Positions 55,224-64,000 of a stretch of 64,000 nt of DNA are shown here, piece after piece. The notes beneath the pieces are model-generated. The model did not search any database, was not told the origin of the DNA, and was given only the letters and a program-made list of their open reading frames with translations. A program made the position numbers and the translations under genes. Origin of the DNA: Paenibacillus hemerocallicola (GTDB lineage: Bacteria > Bacillota > Bacilli > Paenibacillales > NBRC-103111); NCBI RefSeq assembly GCF_006265175.1, contig NZ_VDCQ01000017.1:1-64000 (forward strand). Reading direction: 5' to 3'. Each line of letters begins with the position of its first letter. Positions within the stretch are counted from its first letter, which is position 1.

Positions 55224-55255
55224 AAACGGCAAGAAGTCGGAGCTCCTTGCCGTTT
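55224..55255 (-). terminator. Terminator after the chemoreceptor gene
   Basis: AAACGGCAAG (55224-55233) pairs with CTTGCCGTTT (55246-55255), followed on the minus strand by TTTTGCTCTTT. Confidence 0.85.
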
Positions 55256-55272
55256 CGACGTCTTGTCGCAGC

Positions 55273-57285
55273 CTACAATTTGAATACTTTGATCAAATCG
55301 TTCAATTCGCCCATCAGCTTGTCCAGCGATTGTGCGGAGGAAGCGATGCCCTCCATGATGGCGCTTTGCTCCTCCGTCGAGGCCGCGACGGATTGGGAGT
55401 TGTCCGCCGACAGCTTGGAGACGCTCACCATCTCTACGATCGATGCGGTTATTTGTTCGGTACCGGCCGATATTTGCTCCGTTGTGGCGGAAACTTCCTG
55501 GATTTGCGCGGAAACGTCGCGGATGGACGTGCGGATGTTCGCAAACGATTCCCCGATTTGCTGCATTTTGCTTATGCCTCCGTTGATCTCCGATACGTTT
55601 CTTTGCATCGATTCCACGGCCCCGTTGGCCGACTGCTGAATCAATTGGACGAGCCCGACGATGCTGGCTACCGATTGCGTCGTCTGCTCCGCCAGCTTCT
55701 TCACTTCATTCGCGACGACGGCAAAGCCGCGGCCCTGCTCTCCCGCTCTGGCCGCTTCGATAGAAGCGTTCAAGGAAAGCAGCGCGGTTTGGCTCGAAAT
55801 GTTCGAGATGACATCGACGATTTGCCCGATCTCGTCGGAATGCTTGTAGAGCCGGCCGATTACCGTCGAAGCGTCGTTCGCCGACGTCGCGATCACGTTC
55901 ATCTGCCCGATCGCCGCCTGAATGTCCACATAACCGTTCTCGACCTCGGAAGATACGATTCCGGTCTGATCCGCTACGATCCCGGACGACTCGGCGATTT
56001 TTTGCACGCCCGTCGCCGTCTCCTCCATCGCTCTGGCCGACTGCTCCGCTCCTTGCAGCTGGCTTTCCGCTCCGCTCGCCACCTCCTGGATCGCCGAGGC
56101 GATTTGGACGCTTGCCTGAGTGGATTGCTCCGCCGATTCCAGCAGCTCTTTGGAAGCTGAGGCGACATGCGCGATCGTGCCGTTGATTTTGCGTACGATA
56201 TCCGCCGTCGAATCGACCATCGCATTGATATTGCGACTCATTTGACCGATTTCGTCCTCGGACCGGACAACCAATCTTTCGTTCAGTTCGTTATTCGCCA
56301 CCTTTTTCATGAAATTCGAAATGGTAACGATCGGCTTCGCTATGTAACGCGTCATGATCAAGGAAATGGCCGTAACGACGACAACGACGAGCAGCAGAAA
56401 CCAAATCGCGATATTTTGCACTTCTTTTACTTTGGCATACACTTCGCTTGTCGGAACCGTTACGATCAATCTCCATGACGTATCCGGGATCGTATCGTAG
56501 TGAGTAATGACTTCTTTGCCGTCGACGCCCGTATAAGTAACGCTACCGCTCGGACTGCCCAGTACTTGCTTGAAAGCGTCCTTGGCTCCGTCGGTCGTCT
56601 CGAATTCCTCGACCGTTTTGCCGATTCGGGCCGCATCGGGATGGGTGTAATATTCTCCGGCGCCCGATATGATGTAGCCGTATCCGGTGTCGGCGACCTT
56701 GATCGTGGACGTCAGCGCCGCGAACGTATCCGGCGATACCGAGGCGGACAGCAGGCCCATGAATGCGCCGGACTCGTTTAAGATCGGGACGTCGATCGGC
56801 AGCACGTATTTGTTCGTCTTCTTGCTGACCACCATGTCGGCGATGACCGGCTGCTTCGTTTCTTTCGTCTTCTTGAAATGATCGCGGTCGGCGATATTGA
56901 TCGGGACGTTGCTCGTATCGACGCCGTCCCCGCTCGCGTTGATTATGTTAAAAGAAGTTACCTGCTCGTCGCTTTCGTCCAGCACCTTCAGTACGGGAAT
57001 AATGATGGCCGGATCCGCCGTCCTGAACTCGTTGCGCTGCTTGATGAGCGACTCCATGAAATTGATTTTGCCGTGCATCCATTCAACCAAACGATCGACG
57101 TTGGAATTCAGCACGCTGCTGACGACTTTTTCATTTTCCGTTCTGGTTGCGTTTCCGAAATAGTTGATGAAAAACAAGGTAGAGGCTAGCAGCGGAACGA
57201 TGGCAATGACTAGCATGACGATCGAGTACTTTCTGCGGATGGACATATTCCTTAAGCTCCATTTGGACAATTGCTTGGCTGACAT
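55273..57285 (-). CDS. Methyl-accepting chemotaxis protein with dCache sensor
   Basis: A 670-residue chemoreceptor. First span [20 protein letters not shown] (about 20-39); a ~250-residue extracytoplasmic Cache region ([40 protein letters not shown]); second span [24 protein letters not shown]; and the signalling hairpin tip [20 protein letters not shown] with [24 protein letters not shown] lies before the ATG. Monocistronic with its own terminator. The ligand is unknown; dCache receptors often bind amino acids or organic acids, and the next operon degrades D-amino acids. Confidence 0.95.
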   Translation of the reverse strand: MSAKQLSKWSLRNMSIRRKYSIVMLVIAIVPLLASTLFFINYFGNATRTENEKVVSSVLNSNVDRLVEWMHGKINFMESLIKQRNEFRTADPAIIIPVLKVLDESDEQVTSFNIINASGDGVDTSNVPINIADRDHFKKTKETKQPVIADMVVSKKTNKYVLPIDVPILNESGAFMGLLSASVSPDTFAALTSTIKVADTGYGYIISGAGEYYTHPDAARIGKTVEEFETTDGAKDAFKQVLGSPSGSVTYTGVDGKEVITHYDTIPDTSWRLIVTVPTSEVYAKVKEVQNIAIWFLLLVVVVVTAISLIMTRYIAKPIVTISNFMKKVANNELNERLVVRSEDEIGQMSRNINAMVDSTADIVRKINGTIAHVASASKELLESAEQSTQASVQIASAIQEVASGAESQLQGAEQSARAMEETATGVQKIAESSGIVADQTGIVSSEVENGYVDIQAAIGQMNVIATSANDASTVIGRLYKHSDEIGQIVDVISNISSQTALLSLNASIEAARAGEQGRGFAVVANEVKKLAEQTTQSVASIVGLVQLIQQSANGAVESMQRNVSEINGGISKMQQIGESFANIRTSIRDVSAQIQEVSATTEQISAGTEQITASIVEMVSVSKLSADNSQSVAASTEEQSAIMEGIASSAQSLDKLMGELNDLIKVFKL

Positions 57286-57737
57286 GATCGCTTCCTCCGA
57301 AATCCAATGTAGGTTCGTGTATGATCATATCATAATATGTCGAATTTTGTAGATGGTTTTTGTTAAAAATCTCCTATATTTTTGCTAAAACTAGTGTCCC
57401 GGTTAGTACGATGATCGCAAAAACCTATTTGGAGATATACGTCCTAGTATCATTAGCGCATATAAGCAATTCGCAAACGGACAGTTACCAATTGAACCGG
57501 ACAAATGGTATACGCATTAGTTCAGCCATTTATTCCACCGTGACTGGGTACTCCGATATCCTGCTGCCTTGTTCTTCTGGTTCCGCAATGAAGGAATGAA
57601 CCAACTTTGCGCTTATGCTTGCTGGATGAGGCGAATGCAGCCGATAGCGAACCACCCAGCTGTTCAAACGATCGCAAAAAGAGCCGCTCTCCAGGGAGCG
57701 GCTCCATTGTGCACACGATACCGGATATCCGGTTCCT
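57286..57737. other. Non-coding interval between the chemoreceptor and the D-amino-acid operon
   Basis: The left end is the chemoreceptor promoter region, AT-rich with overlapping TATGAT-like hexamers (about 57320-57345). The middle holds no gene that I can support. The right end holds the operon terminator at 57674-57703. Confidence 0.5.
57674..57703 (-). terminator. Terminator of the D-amino-acid operon
   Basis: GAGCCGCTC (57681-57689) pairs perfectly with GAGCGGCTC (57695-57703), followed on the minus strand by TTTTTGCG. Confidence 0.9.
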
Positions 57738-58007
57738 CTATCCGAACGTTTTGATCAACAAGCTCACGCATACGATATTGAGCAGCAGAAGCGCCGGAAT
57801 GCCGAACGTGAACGAGGCGTGCTTCGTCTTGTGCCGGAATTTCCTCATTCCGATCCAGGCGCCCGCCGCGCCGCCGAGCGCGGCGATCAGAAACAAGCGC
57901 TTCTCCGGCACCCGCCGCTCCTTGCGCACGGCCTTCAGCTTGTCGAACCCGAACAGGAAAAAGCCGACGATATTGATGGCAAGCCAATAGAGCAAAATAA
58001 CGGCCAT
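57738..58007 (-). CDS. DUF1294-family small membrane protein
   Basis: An 89-residue protein with two or three hydrophobic spans: LLYWLAINIVGFFLFGFDKL at the N terminus, LFLIAALGGAAGAWIGM, and FGIPALLLLNIVCVSLLI at the end. The motif FDKLKAVRKERRVPEK and the RHKTKHASF segment are typical of DUF1294, a membrane family of unknown role. It begins one base after the RidA-like stop, so it is the last gene of the operon. Its link to D-amino-acid breakdown is positional only. Confidence 0.88.
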   Translation of the reverse strand: MAVILLYWLAINIVGFFLFGFDKLKAVRKERRVPEKRLFLIAALGGAAGAWIGMRKFRHKTKHASFTFGIPALLLLNIVCVSLLIKTFG

Positions 58008-58008
58008 G

Positions 58009-58482
58009 TTACGCTTTCAATGCCACGACGATTTCTACCTCGGTAGAGGAGCCGAGCGGCAGCGTATGAATGCCGAGCGCGGCCCGGGCATGCTTGCCCG
58101 CATCTCCGAACACGTCGACGAGCACTTGGCTGCCCGCGTTCATAATGTCCGGATGCTCGGTTACTTCCTCGGTGCAGCTCAAATATCCCGTTACTTTGAC
58201 AATCTGCTCGACCGAGTCGAGCCCGACTTCGCGGTCCAGCGCCTTCAGGCAGTTCAGCACGGAGAAGGCCGCTGACAGCTTGCCCTCCTCGATCGACACA
58301 TCCGCGCCGATGCGGCCCTTGAACTTCAACTCGCCCGCCGAGAACGGAACATTGCCGGATACGTATGCGTAACGGCCATCCACCCGCACCGGCAATACGA
58401 GCTTCGGCTCCTTGACTGCAGGCGACTCCTTCCACCCGAGAGATAATCCGACTTGCTCGAATCGTTCAGAAACGTTTGCCAT
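58009..58482 (-). CDS. RidA-like enamine/imine deaminase
   Basis: A 157-residue YjgF/YER057c/UK114-family protein (YoaB-like subgroup): VDGRYAYVSGNVPFSAGELK, VTGYLSCTEEVTEHPDIMNA, and the end HARAALGIHTLPLGSSTEVE with the conserved Arg of the active site. RidA proteins hydrolyse reactive enamines such as 2-aminoacrylate, made when PLP enzymes dehydrate serine. That fits its place after a D-serine-dehydratase-like gene and a D-aminoacylase. GAGGAGG precedes ATG 58482; the long upstream extension of the frame overlaps the aminoacylase antisense-free region and has no site. Confidence 0.9.
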   Translation of the reverse strand: MANVSERFEQVGLSLGWKESPAVKEPKLVLPVRVDGRYAYVSGNVPFSAGELKFKGRIGADVSIEEGKLSAAFSVLNCLKALDREVGLDSVEQIVKVTGYLSCTEEVTEHPDIMNAGSQVLVDVFGDAGKHARAALGIHTLPLGSSTEVEIVVALKA

Positions 58483-58508
58483 TTTATGGCCTCCTCTAGT
58501 TTGATCGA

Positions 58509-60092
58509 TTATTGGACTATGCGTCCGAAGTTGCCAGGCACGATTTCGCCGCCCTTGACGGCAAACCGGCCGTTGACCAGCACGTGCTCGACTCCCTCCG
58601 GCTGCAAGCGCGGTTCGGAGAACGTAGCCCGGTCGCGTATCCGCGACGGGTCGAATATTGCGATATCGGCGTAGTAGCCTTTCGCCAGCTTGCCCCGGCG
58701 ATCGATGCGGAACCGTTCGGCCGGGTATGCGGTCATTTTCCGGACGGCCTGCTCCAGCGACAACCAACCGCGGTCGTATACGAATTCGCGGAATATTTTC
58801 GGGTATGTGCCGAAGCCTCGCGGATGCGGACTAACCCCGGCATAGATGCCGTCCGTGCTGACCATATGAAGCGGATGCTTGAACGAATCTTCCAAATAAC
58901 CATACCGCTCCTCGGGCCAATGGAAAATCATGAGCGACGGATACTCGGTATGGACGATCAGATCGCATACAAGGTCGGTCAACCCGATGCCGAGCTGCTC
59001 GCGGACTTCGCCGATCAGCTTCCCTTCCCAATCCCGGATTGAGGCGATCCAGTCCGGCGCCGGGACGGAGCCGTTCTCTTCGGCCCGCGGCCTGCCGACC
59101 GACGCAAAGCGGACCCGGTCCAGCGGGAAAGCTTGCTCGACGTGGCCGGCGATCCTTTCCCGGAAGCTTTTGCCGGACAACCGCTCCCGCACTTCCCGGG
59201 GATTCCCCTCCTGGGCGTAGGGAGGCAAATTGAGCAGCAAATGCGTGCTCCCCGCCGGATAAGGATACATGTCGAACGTAATGTCCGCGCCTTGAGCCGC
59301 ACCCCGCTCCAGCTCGGACGCCGCCATCGGATCGATCGTCAGATGGGAAATATGGACGGGGATGCCCGCTTGTACGCCGATGGCGAACGTCTCCTCGCAG
59401 CCTGTCCGGATATTGTCGGCATAACCCCGTTGATGAGCGACGTAAATGCCGCCGTATTCGGCCACGGTTCTCGACAGCGCGACCAGCTCGCGAAGATCGG
59501 CTCTCCGCATCGGCTCGTATTCGAGCCCGGTGGCGAACGCCTTCGCCCCGCGCTCCATCCATTCCCGGGTAATAGTCGACATTGTGGCGATCTCCGCATC
59601 GCTCGCGGGCCGCGTCTCCCAATTCAGGACGGCCTGCCGGATCGAGCCGTGAGGCACCTGCAGCACGAGATTGGACGGGATGCTGCCGCGGAACAGGGCC
59701 AGCAAATCGTCGATAGACATCGCCCTCGACGCGTCGATGCAATCGTCCTCGTAAAACGTCGCCAAGTAATCCTTCATTTCCTTCAGCTGCTCCCCGTTCA
59801 GCGGCGCCCAGGAAAACCCGTCGGGCGAGGCGAGCTGCGTCGTCACGCCCATCCGCAGCGGAGCGTATCGATCCGGTCCGCCGAGCAGAGCCAGCTCCGA
59901 ATGCACATGGACGTCGATAAAGCCGGGACATACGACCAAACCTTCCGCATCGACGATTTCCCCGGCTTCCGCGCCGTCCAGATTGCCGATGGCGGCGATC
60001 TCGTCCCCGACGATGCCGATATCTCCTTTCACCCGCGACGCTCCCGTGCCGTCTACGATCCAGCCATTTTTAATCAGCTTGTCAAATGCCAT
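58509..60092 (-). CDS. N-acyl-D-amino-acid deacylase (D-aminoacylase)
   Basis: A 527-residue amidohydrolase. Metal motif CPGFIDVHVHSE (His62 and His64), then VAHQRGYADN and IPVHISHLTIDP with further His ligands, and VSTDGIYAGVSPHPRGFGTY, the D-aminoacylase signature containing the catalytic Asp. N- and C-terminal small beta domains flank the barrel (LIKNGWIVDGTGASRVKGDI; ADIAIFDPSRIRDRATFSEP). It releases D-amino acids from N-acyl forms. GGAGG precedes the ATG. Third structural gene of the operon, 26 bp before RidA. Confidence 0.93.
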   Translation of the reverse strand: MAFDKLIKNGWIVDGTGASRVKGDIGIVGDEIAAIGNLDGAEAGEIVDAEGLVVCPGFIDVHVHSELALLGGPDRYAPLRMGVTTQLASPDGFSWAPLNGEQLKEMKDYLATFYEDDCIDASRAMSIDDLLALFRGSIPSNLVLQVPHGSIRQAVLNWETRPASDAEIATMSTITREWMERGAKAFATGLEYEPMRRADLRELVALSRTVAEYGGIYVAHQRGYADNIRTGCEETFAIGVQAGIPVHISHLTIDPMAASELERGAAQGADITFDMYPYPAGSTHLLLNLPPYAQEGNPREVRERLSGKSFRERIAGHVEQAFPLDRVRFASVGRPRAEENGSVPAPDWIASIRDWEGKLIGEVREQLGIGLTDLVCDLIVHTEYPSLMIFHWPEERYGYLEDSFKHPLHMVSTDGIYAGVSPHPRGFGTYPKIFREFVYDRGWLSLEQAVRKMTAYPAERFRIDRRGKLAKGYYADIAIFDPSRIRDRATFSEPRLQPEGVEHVLVNGRFAVKGGEIVPGNFGRIVQ

Positions 60093-60116
60093 CCGACTCG
60101 CGCCTCCTCCGATTAA

Positions 60117-61214
60117 TTACCGGTTCTTTCCTCTGCCCAGAACGGGAATGACGGTCTCCAGCTCGCCGTTCCGGAAGCCGAACAGCTCATCGGCCAAATT
60201 GATCGACGGGCATATATGATTCGGAATGATTCTCAGCACGTCGCCGATCCGCAGGTCGGAGTCTCCCGTCACTTCGATCGTCCCGTGCTCCTCGGACAAC
60301 GACCTCAGCGTCACATTCGGATGCCCGATCACATGCCCGTGGCCTCCATGCTTGAAAGCGTCAGCCGCAAACGTTTTGCTTCCGGCATCGATAATGATCC
60401 GGTTCGGCGTCGGTCGCGCCACCACGGTAGCCACGACCGTCACGGCGCAATCCTCGACCTCCGCTCCGCCGGCGGCCATCACGAACCGGTCGTTGAACGC
60501 GTACATGCCCGGACGCATTTCCGTCGCATGCGGAATATCGCGGATAAAGCGGGCCGTCGCGCTCGCGCCGACGCTGATTTCCGGCACTTCCACACCTTGC
60601 TTGGCCAACTGCAGACGCGCCTCGTTCATCAGCTCCGCATCTTCGATCGCAATCGCCTTAATCTCTTCCTCCGTCGGTTTCGCATATGCGTGTCCGGTGT
60701 GGCTCATCAGTCCGCGCAGTTCCAAATAGGGCAGCTTGGCGATTTCGAGAATCGGCCCTATGCTTTCCGAGACCTCTCTGCCCATCCGGTGCAGGCCGGT
60801 GTCGACGTCCGCATAGATCGGGATTCGCCGCTTGTGCGCCTCCCCGACATCGTTGATCCCCTTGGCGACGGCAATGTCGTCCAAGCCGACGGTCAGCTTC
60901 GCCCGGCCGAGCAGGTCGCTGAACCGCTTCAGCTTGTTCCTCCCGACGAGCGGAAATGCGATGAGGATATCGTCGATACCGTGCTCGGCCATCACCTCGG
61001 CCTCACCCAGCTTGGCTACCGTTATGCCGGCAGCGCCGTATTCGAGCTGCTTCTTCGCGATGTAAGGGCTCTTATGCGTCTTCGTATGGGGACGCAGCTT
61101 GACGCCCGCCGCTTTGGCCAGAGCCGCCATGTTTTGCAAATTGCGCTCCAGCACTTCGAGATCCAAAGCAAGGAACGGCGTATCCGACAACAATTCGAAC
61201 TGTTCGTTAATCAT
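60117..61214 (-). CDS. D-serine dehydratase-like / D-threonine aldolase-like PLP enzyme
   Basis: A 365-residue fold-type III PLP enzyme. The PLP lysine is probably Lys45 in LRPHTKTHKS. The TIM barrel continues GAAGITVAKLGEAEVMAEHG, YADVDTGLHRMG and SVGASATARF. Near the C terminus, PNHICPSIN gives His333 and Cys335. In characterised relatives His plus Cys is the zinc pair of eukaryotic-type D-serine dehydratase, while His plus Asp marks D-threonine aldolase; that favours dehydratase here. It lies between an SDR gene and the D-aminoacylase, 24 bp from the latter. Confidence 0.88.
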   Translation of the reverse strand: MINEQFELLSDTPFLALDLEVLERNLQNMAALAKAAGVKLRPHTKTHKSPYIAKKQLEYGAAGITVAKLGEAEVMAEHGIDDILIAFPLVGRNKLKRFSDLLGRAKLTVGLDDIAVAKGINDVGEAHKRRIPIYADVDTGLHRMGREVSESIGPILEIAKLPYLELRGLMSHTGHAYAKPTEEEIKAIAIEDAELMNEARLQLAKQGVEVPEISVGASATARFIRDIPHATEMRPGMYAFNDRFVMAAGGAEVEDCAVTVVATVVARPTPNRIIIDAGSKTFAADAFKHGGHGHVIGHPNVTLRSLSEEHGTIEVTGDSDLRIGDVLRIIPNHICPSINLADELFGFRNGELETVIPVLGRGKNR

Positions 61215-61252
61215 CCTATCGGCTCCCTATCGATTGATTATCCATCGAAACA

Positions 61253-62005
61253 TTAGATGATCGACCAGCCCGAATCGACCATCAGCGCTGTCCCCGTAAC
61301 GAAGCCGGACTCGTCGCCGGCCAAATAGACGGCCGCGGAAGCGATGTCGTCGGGCGTTCCGTAACGCCCGGCAAGCGTCTTGGCCATGCGCAGCCGACGC
61401 AGCTCCTCGGTGTCGTCGGAGCGGGTCGAGGGCGTGTCGATGATGCCCGGGCAAATGGCGTTGCAGCGGATGCCGTCCGGCGCGAAATCGACCGCGATCG
61501 ATTTGCACAGCTGAATGACGCCGGCCTTGGCCGTCATATAGGACGCGTTGTTGTAAAAGGCGACGACACCGCCTACGGAGGAGGTGTGGACGATCGAGCC
61601 GCCACCCGTCTTCTTCATGAGCGGGATGGCATGCTTGCTGCATAGATACGGGGCCGTCAACGTAACCGCCATGCACCGGTTCCACTCTTCGAGCGTCGTC
61701 TCCTCGGCGTTTTTGGGAGCCGCCCAATACGCGTTCGTGCTGAGGATGTGCAATCCTCCGTGCCGCTCGCCGACTTGACGGAACAGTTCGGCGATTTCCC
61801 GCTCCGAACCGACATCCGTCCGGCATGTCTCGCACTTGCCTCCGGTACGGCGGATCTCCTCTTCGATCTCGCGGGAAGCCCCCTCGTTCACGTCTGCCAA
61901 GACGACCAACGCCCCTTCGCGGGCGAAACGTTTGGCGATTCCGGCTCCGATCCCCGAAGCCGCACCCGTCACAACGCATATTTTATTCGACAGCCGGTTC
62001 CCCAT
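61253..62005 (-). CDS. Short-chain dehydrogenase/reductase
   Basis: A 250-residue classical SDR. Cofactor motif TGAASGIG (13-20), Asp38 in LADVN (suggesting NAD preference), catalytic Ser in HTSSVGG, and YMTAK (Tyr156, Lys160). The usual NNAG is replaced by STNAYW. Ends with VTGTALMVDSGW. It is the first enzyme gene after the AraC regulator, 25 bp downstream, and 38 bp ahead of the PLP enzyme. It may oxidise a hydroxy acid or act on a product of D-threonine-type substrates; not determinable from sequence. Confidence 0.92.
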   Translation of the reverse strand: MGNRLSNKICVVTGAASGIGAGIAKRFAREGALVVLADVNEGASREIEEEIRRTGGKCETCRTDVGSEREIAELFRQVGERHGGLHILSTNAYWAAPKNAEETTLEEWNRCMAVTLTAPYLCSKHAIPLMKKTGGGSIVHTSSVGGVVAFYNNASYMTAKAGVIQLCKSIAVDFAPDGIRCNAICPGIIDTPSTRSDDTEELRRLRMAKTLAGRYGTPDDIASAAVYLAGDESGFVTGTALMVDSGWSII

Positions 62006-62030
62006 TTCCTGTATTCACCGCTTTCTCAAA

Positions 62031-63011
62031 CTAATTTCCTTGTTTCGTATCGCCCGTCTTGGCGCCGAACGCGAGCGTATCCGTCCAGTACGGCTGCCCC
62101 CGATCGTCCCCGGCGCGGGATTCGCCGGCCCGGGCCTGAACGGACTTCGCATACTCGGACGGAGTCATGCCTCCGTACTTCTTGAACGCTTTGGAAAAAT
62201 GGTGGATGCTGCCGTAGCCGAGCAGACGGGCGATTTCCGTGAAATTGTGCTGCTCCTCGCGGACGAGCATTTTGGCCTGTTCCACCTTGAGACGTTTGAA
62301 ATATTCCATCAGCGGGTAGCCTGTTCGTTTCTTGAACAGCCGGGTAATGTGCGTCTTGCCTACATTGAACGATTCGCATATCGCGTCCAAGGACAGATCC
62401 TGGTCCAGCCTGTCTCGCAAAAACGCGGTCACGCTCCGAACGAGGTCGCGCTCGCGCTTTTCCTTCGGCACGAACAGCAGCTTCTCCCCCGGCTCCTGCC
62501 CGCCATGTGCGCGGCGGATGAGATGGATCAGCAATATTTCCAGGTAGCTCCGCAGCAATTGCTCGCAGCCTTCCGGGGCGCCGGACTGGCGCTCGATCGT
62601 ATGCGCGTCCGGTACGTGGTAAGGCGGCGCGAATGCCCGGAAGCCTTCCTTGACGATTTGCGCGAGCATGCCCCGCTCGCTCTCGTTCAAACGGAAATGA
62701 CGGTTCGCCAAATGCTCCAGCACCGGGGAACCGCTTTCGAATGCGATATCGAACAGATTGGAGGCGGTAACCCGGTTGGCGGACAGCCGATGATACGCGT
62801 TCGGCTTATACAGCATCACGTCTCCCTGCTTCAGCTCGTACTGCACATCGTCGACGTGGACGATCACCTCGCCCTTGTCGACGTAGAACAGCTCCCAGAA
62901 ATCGTGCTTCTCGCCGTGGAACACGTAGTCTTTCGTAAATTCGAAGTAATGGAACGAGAACAGTTGATCGACGTTAATATAATTCCGCAGCCGGATGCCG
63001 GTGTAATTCAA
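62031..63011 (-). CDS. AraC-family regulator of the D-amino-acid operon
   Basis: A 326-residue regulator. Cupin part EKHDFWELFYVDKGEVIVHV and LKQGDVMLYKPNAYH. DNA-binding part ICESFNVGKTHITRLFKKRT and IARLLGYGSIHHFSKAFKKY, with PSEYAKS. The C-terminal tail of about 35 residues (ARAGESRAGDDRGQPYWTDT...) is an uncommon extension. AAGGAGG precedes the start. Only 25 bp separate it from the SDR gene, so it is probably transcribed with the operon and controls it and possibly the divergent Gfo/Idh gene. Confidence 0.92.
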   Translation of the reverse strand: MNYTGIRLRNYINVDQLFSFHYFEFTKDYVFHGEKHDFWELFYVDKGEVIVHVDDVQYELKQGDVMLYKPNAYHRLSANRVTASNLFDIAFESGSPVLEHLANRHFRLNESERGMLAQIVKEGFRAFAPPYHVPDAHTIERQSGAPEGCEQLLRSYLEILLIHLIRRAHGGQEPGEKLLFVPKEKRERDLVRSVTAFLRDRLDQDLSLDAICESFNVGKTHITRLFKKRTGYPLMEYFKRLKVEQAKMLVREEQHNFTEIARLLGYGSIHHFSKAFKKYGGMTPSEYAKSVQARAGESRAGDDRGQPYWTDTLAFGAKTGDTKQGN

Positions 63012-63250
63012 AGATAGCCTCCTTCCCGGCCGGACAGCCTGTCGTCATTCATGCCCGCTTTCCTCCATTATACATGCCCCCTCCCCCCGCCTGTCGCGCA
63101 TTTGGCGAAAAAGAACAAAAAAAATGCGATTTCAGACAAAGCAACATCGCTTTCGATCGTCTTATAATGCAAGATGTAAGCATTTACGCACCGTCCTGAA
63201 CGCGAGATTGGCGAATCGGCACGATTCAAGTGCGATAAGGAGCGATACGA

Positions 63251-64000
63251 ATGGACCGGAACGGGAAACTGAATGTCGGCATCGTAGGAGCGGCCGGCCG
63301 GCCGAGAATATTCAGGGATGCGATTCATGCTCATCCGCGGGCCGCGATTGCCGCGCTGTGCGAAATTTCGGAGGAGCGGCTGGATATGGCCAAAGCCTAT
63401 TTCGGACAGTATCCCGCCTATCTTTCCTTCGAGAGCATGCTGGAGAGCGCCGATCTGGACGCGGTCATTATCGGGACCCCGATGCAATTTCACGTCGAGC
63501 AGGCGCTGCTAGCCCTGGAGCGCAATCTGCATGTGATCAGCGAAGTTCCCGCCGGCATCGACATCGGGGAATGCAGACGGCTGACCGAGACGGCGGCGCG
63601 TTCCAAGGGGCAGTATATCATGGCGGAGAACTGCAACTACATGAAGCCGCACATGGTCATTTCCAATATGGTTCGCAGCGGCCTGTTCGGTGAACTGTAT
63701 TACGCCGAAGGCGAATATTTGCACGATGCCAAGCCATTATGCGTATCGACGCCTTGGCGTCGGGCGTGGCAAACCGGGGTAAACGGCATCACGTACGGAA
63801 CGCATAGCCTCGGGCCGATTCTCGACTGGATGGAAGGCGACCGGATCGCGCGGGTCAGCTGCATCGGCAGCGGACGCCATCATGCGGACGGCCAAGGAAG
63901 AGCGTACGAGCAGGAGGATACTTGTCTGATGATGGGCCAGACAGAACGAGGCAAACTCATCCGGGTTCGGCTCGATTTGCTGTCCGACCGGCCTACCGCG
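63251..64000 (+). CDS. Gfo/Idh/MocA-family oxidoreductase (partial, runs off the window)
   Basis: At least 250 codons, open to the last base of the window. Rossmann start LNVGIVGAAGRPRIFRDAIH, then AVIIGTPMQFHVEQALLALE, ISEVPAGIDIGECRRLTETA and MAENCNYMKPHMVISNMVRS. The usual E-K-P catalytic motif is E-V-P, so Lys is absent, as in some non-classical or GH109-like members. GITYGTHSLGPILDWM is family-typical. AAGGAG lies ahead of ATG 63251. It is divergent from the AraC gene, with a 239-bp gap. The C terminus lies outside the window. Confidence 0.9.
   Translation, partial: MDRNGKLNVGIVGAAGRPRIFRDAIHAHPRAAIAALCEISEERLDMAKAYFGQYPAYLSFESMLESADLDAVIIGTPMQFHVEQALLALERNLHVISEVPAGIDIGECRRLTETAARSKGQYIMAENCNYMKPHMVISNMVRSGLFGELYYAEGEYLHDAKPLCVSTPWRRAWQTGVNGITYGTHSLGPILDWMEGDRIARVSCIGSGRHHADGQGRAYEQEDTCLMMGQTERGKLIRVRLDLLSDRPTA

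Overview
The window looks like chromosomal DNA of a GC-rich spore-former of the Paenibacillaceae (Paenibacillus/Cohnella type). This is inferred from strong AGGAGG-like ribosome sites with frequent TTG starts, seven AraC-type regulators, many sugar-type solute-binding lipoproteins, Tat-exported beta-helix proteins and Gram-positive rho-independent terminators. No rRNA, tRNA, CRISPR array or phage structural cluster was seen.

Layout. 1-3.3 kb: repeat-rich leader, then an AraC regulator, a SRPBCC protein, a VOC protein and a truncated WYL-type regulator. 3.4-12.7 kb: FAD oxidoreductase, first solute-binding lipoprotein (SBP) plus Tat beta-helix pair, its divergent AraC regulator, and a glycosidase/TIM-barrel isomerase pair. 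13-16.2 kb: AT-rich orphan membrane gene and an ABC exporter. 16.4-20.6 kb: cytosolic sulfatase with an SsuABC-like importer. 20.9-23.1 kb: two-component system. 23.3-25.1 kb: AAA+ ATPase with a TPR membrane protein. 25.1-28.7 kb: heterodimeric ABC exporter. 28.9-29.4 kb: decayed siderophore-binding gene behind a good Fur box. 29.6-33 kb: sialidase-fold protein and two MDR dehydrogenases. 33.1-49 kb: accessory carbohydrate region with two AraC regulators, four more beta-helix proteins, three more SBPs and a GDSL esterase. 49.9-54.2 kb: sugar-oxidation operon with a XylR-like regulator. 54.3-57.3 kb: AraC regulator and chemoreceptor. 57.7-63 kb: operon that reads as N-acyl-D-amino-acid degradation (AraC, SDR, D-serine-dehydratase-like enzyme, D-aminoacylase, RidA, DUF1294). 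The window ends inside a Gfo/Idh/MocA gene starting at 63251.

The most interesting theme is a repeated module: a lipoprotein SBP of one paralogous family next to a Tat-exported beta-helix protein of phage-tailspike type. It occurs at four sites (five beta-helix proteins, four SBPs), with no sugar permease genes in the window. One beta-helix protein ends in what looks like an S74 auto-cleaving chaperone domain. Two of these SBP promoters and the MDR operon promoter share a module: a 20-bp CGTTTGCA...TGAC box lying 76-78 bp from a GGTCTTTAG/-10 core. I infer an AraC-controlled polysaccharide capture and degradation system, possibly undescribed.

A second theme is a dispersed ~185-200-bp imperfect palindrome in three intergenic copies (4899-5090, 20661-20842, 49420-49621) with a compensatory base-pair change in the central stem. 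Two copies are joined to AT-rich quasi-palindromes spaced 51 bp apart, and similar 51-bp spacing occurs at the start of the window.
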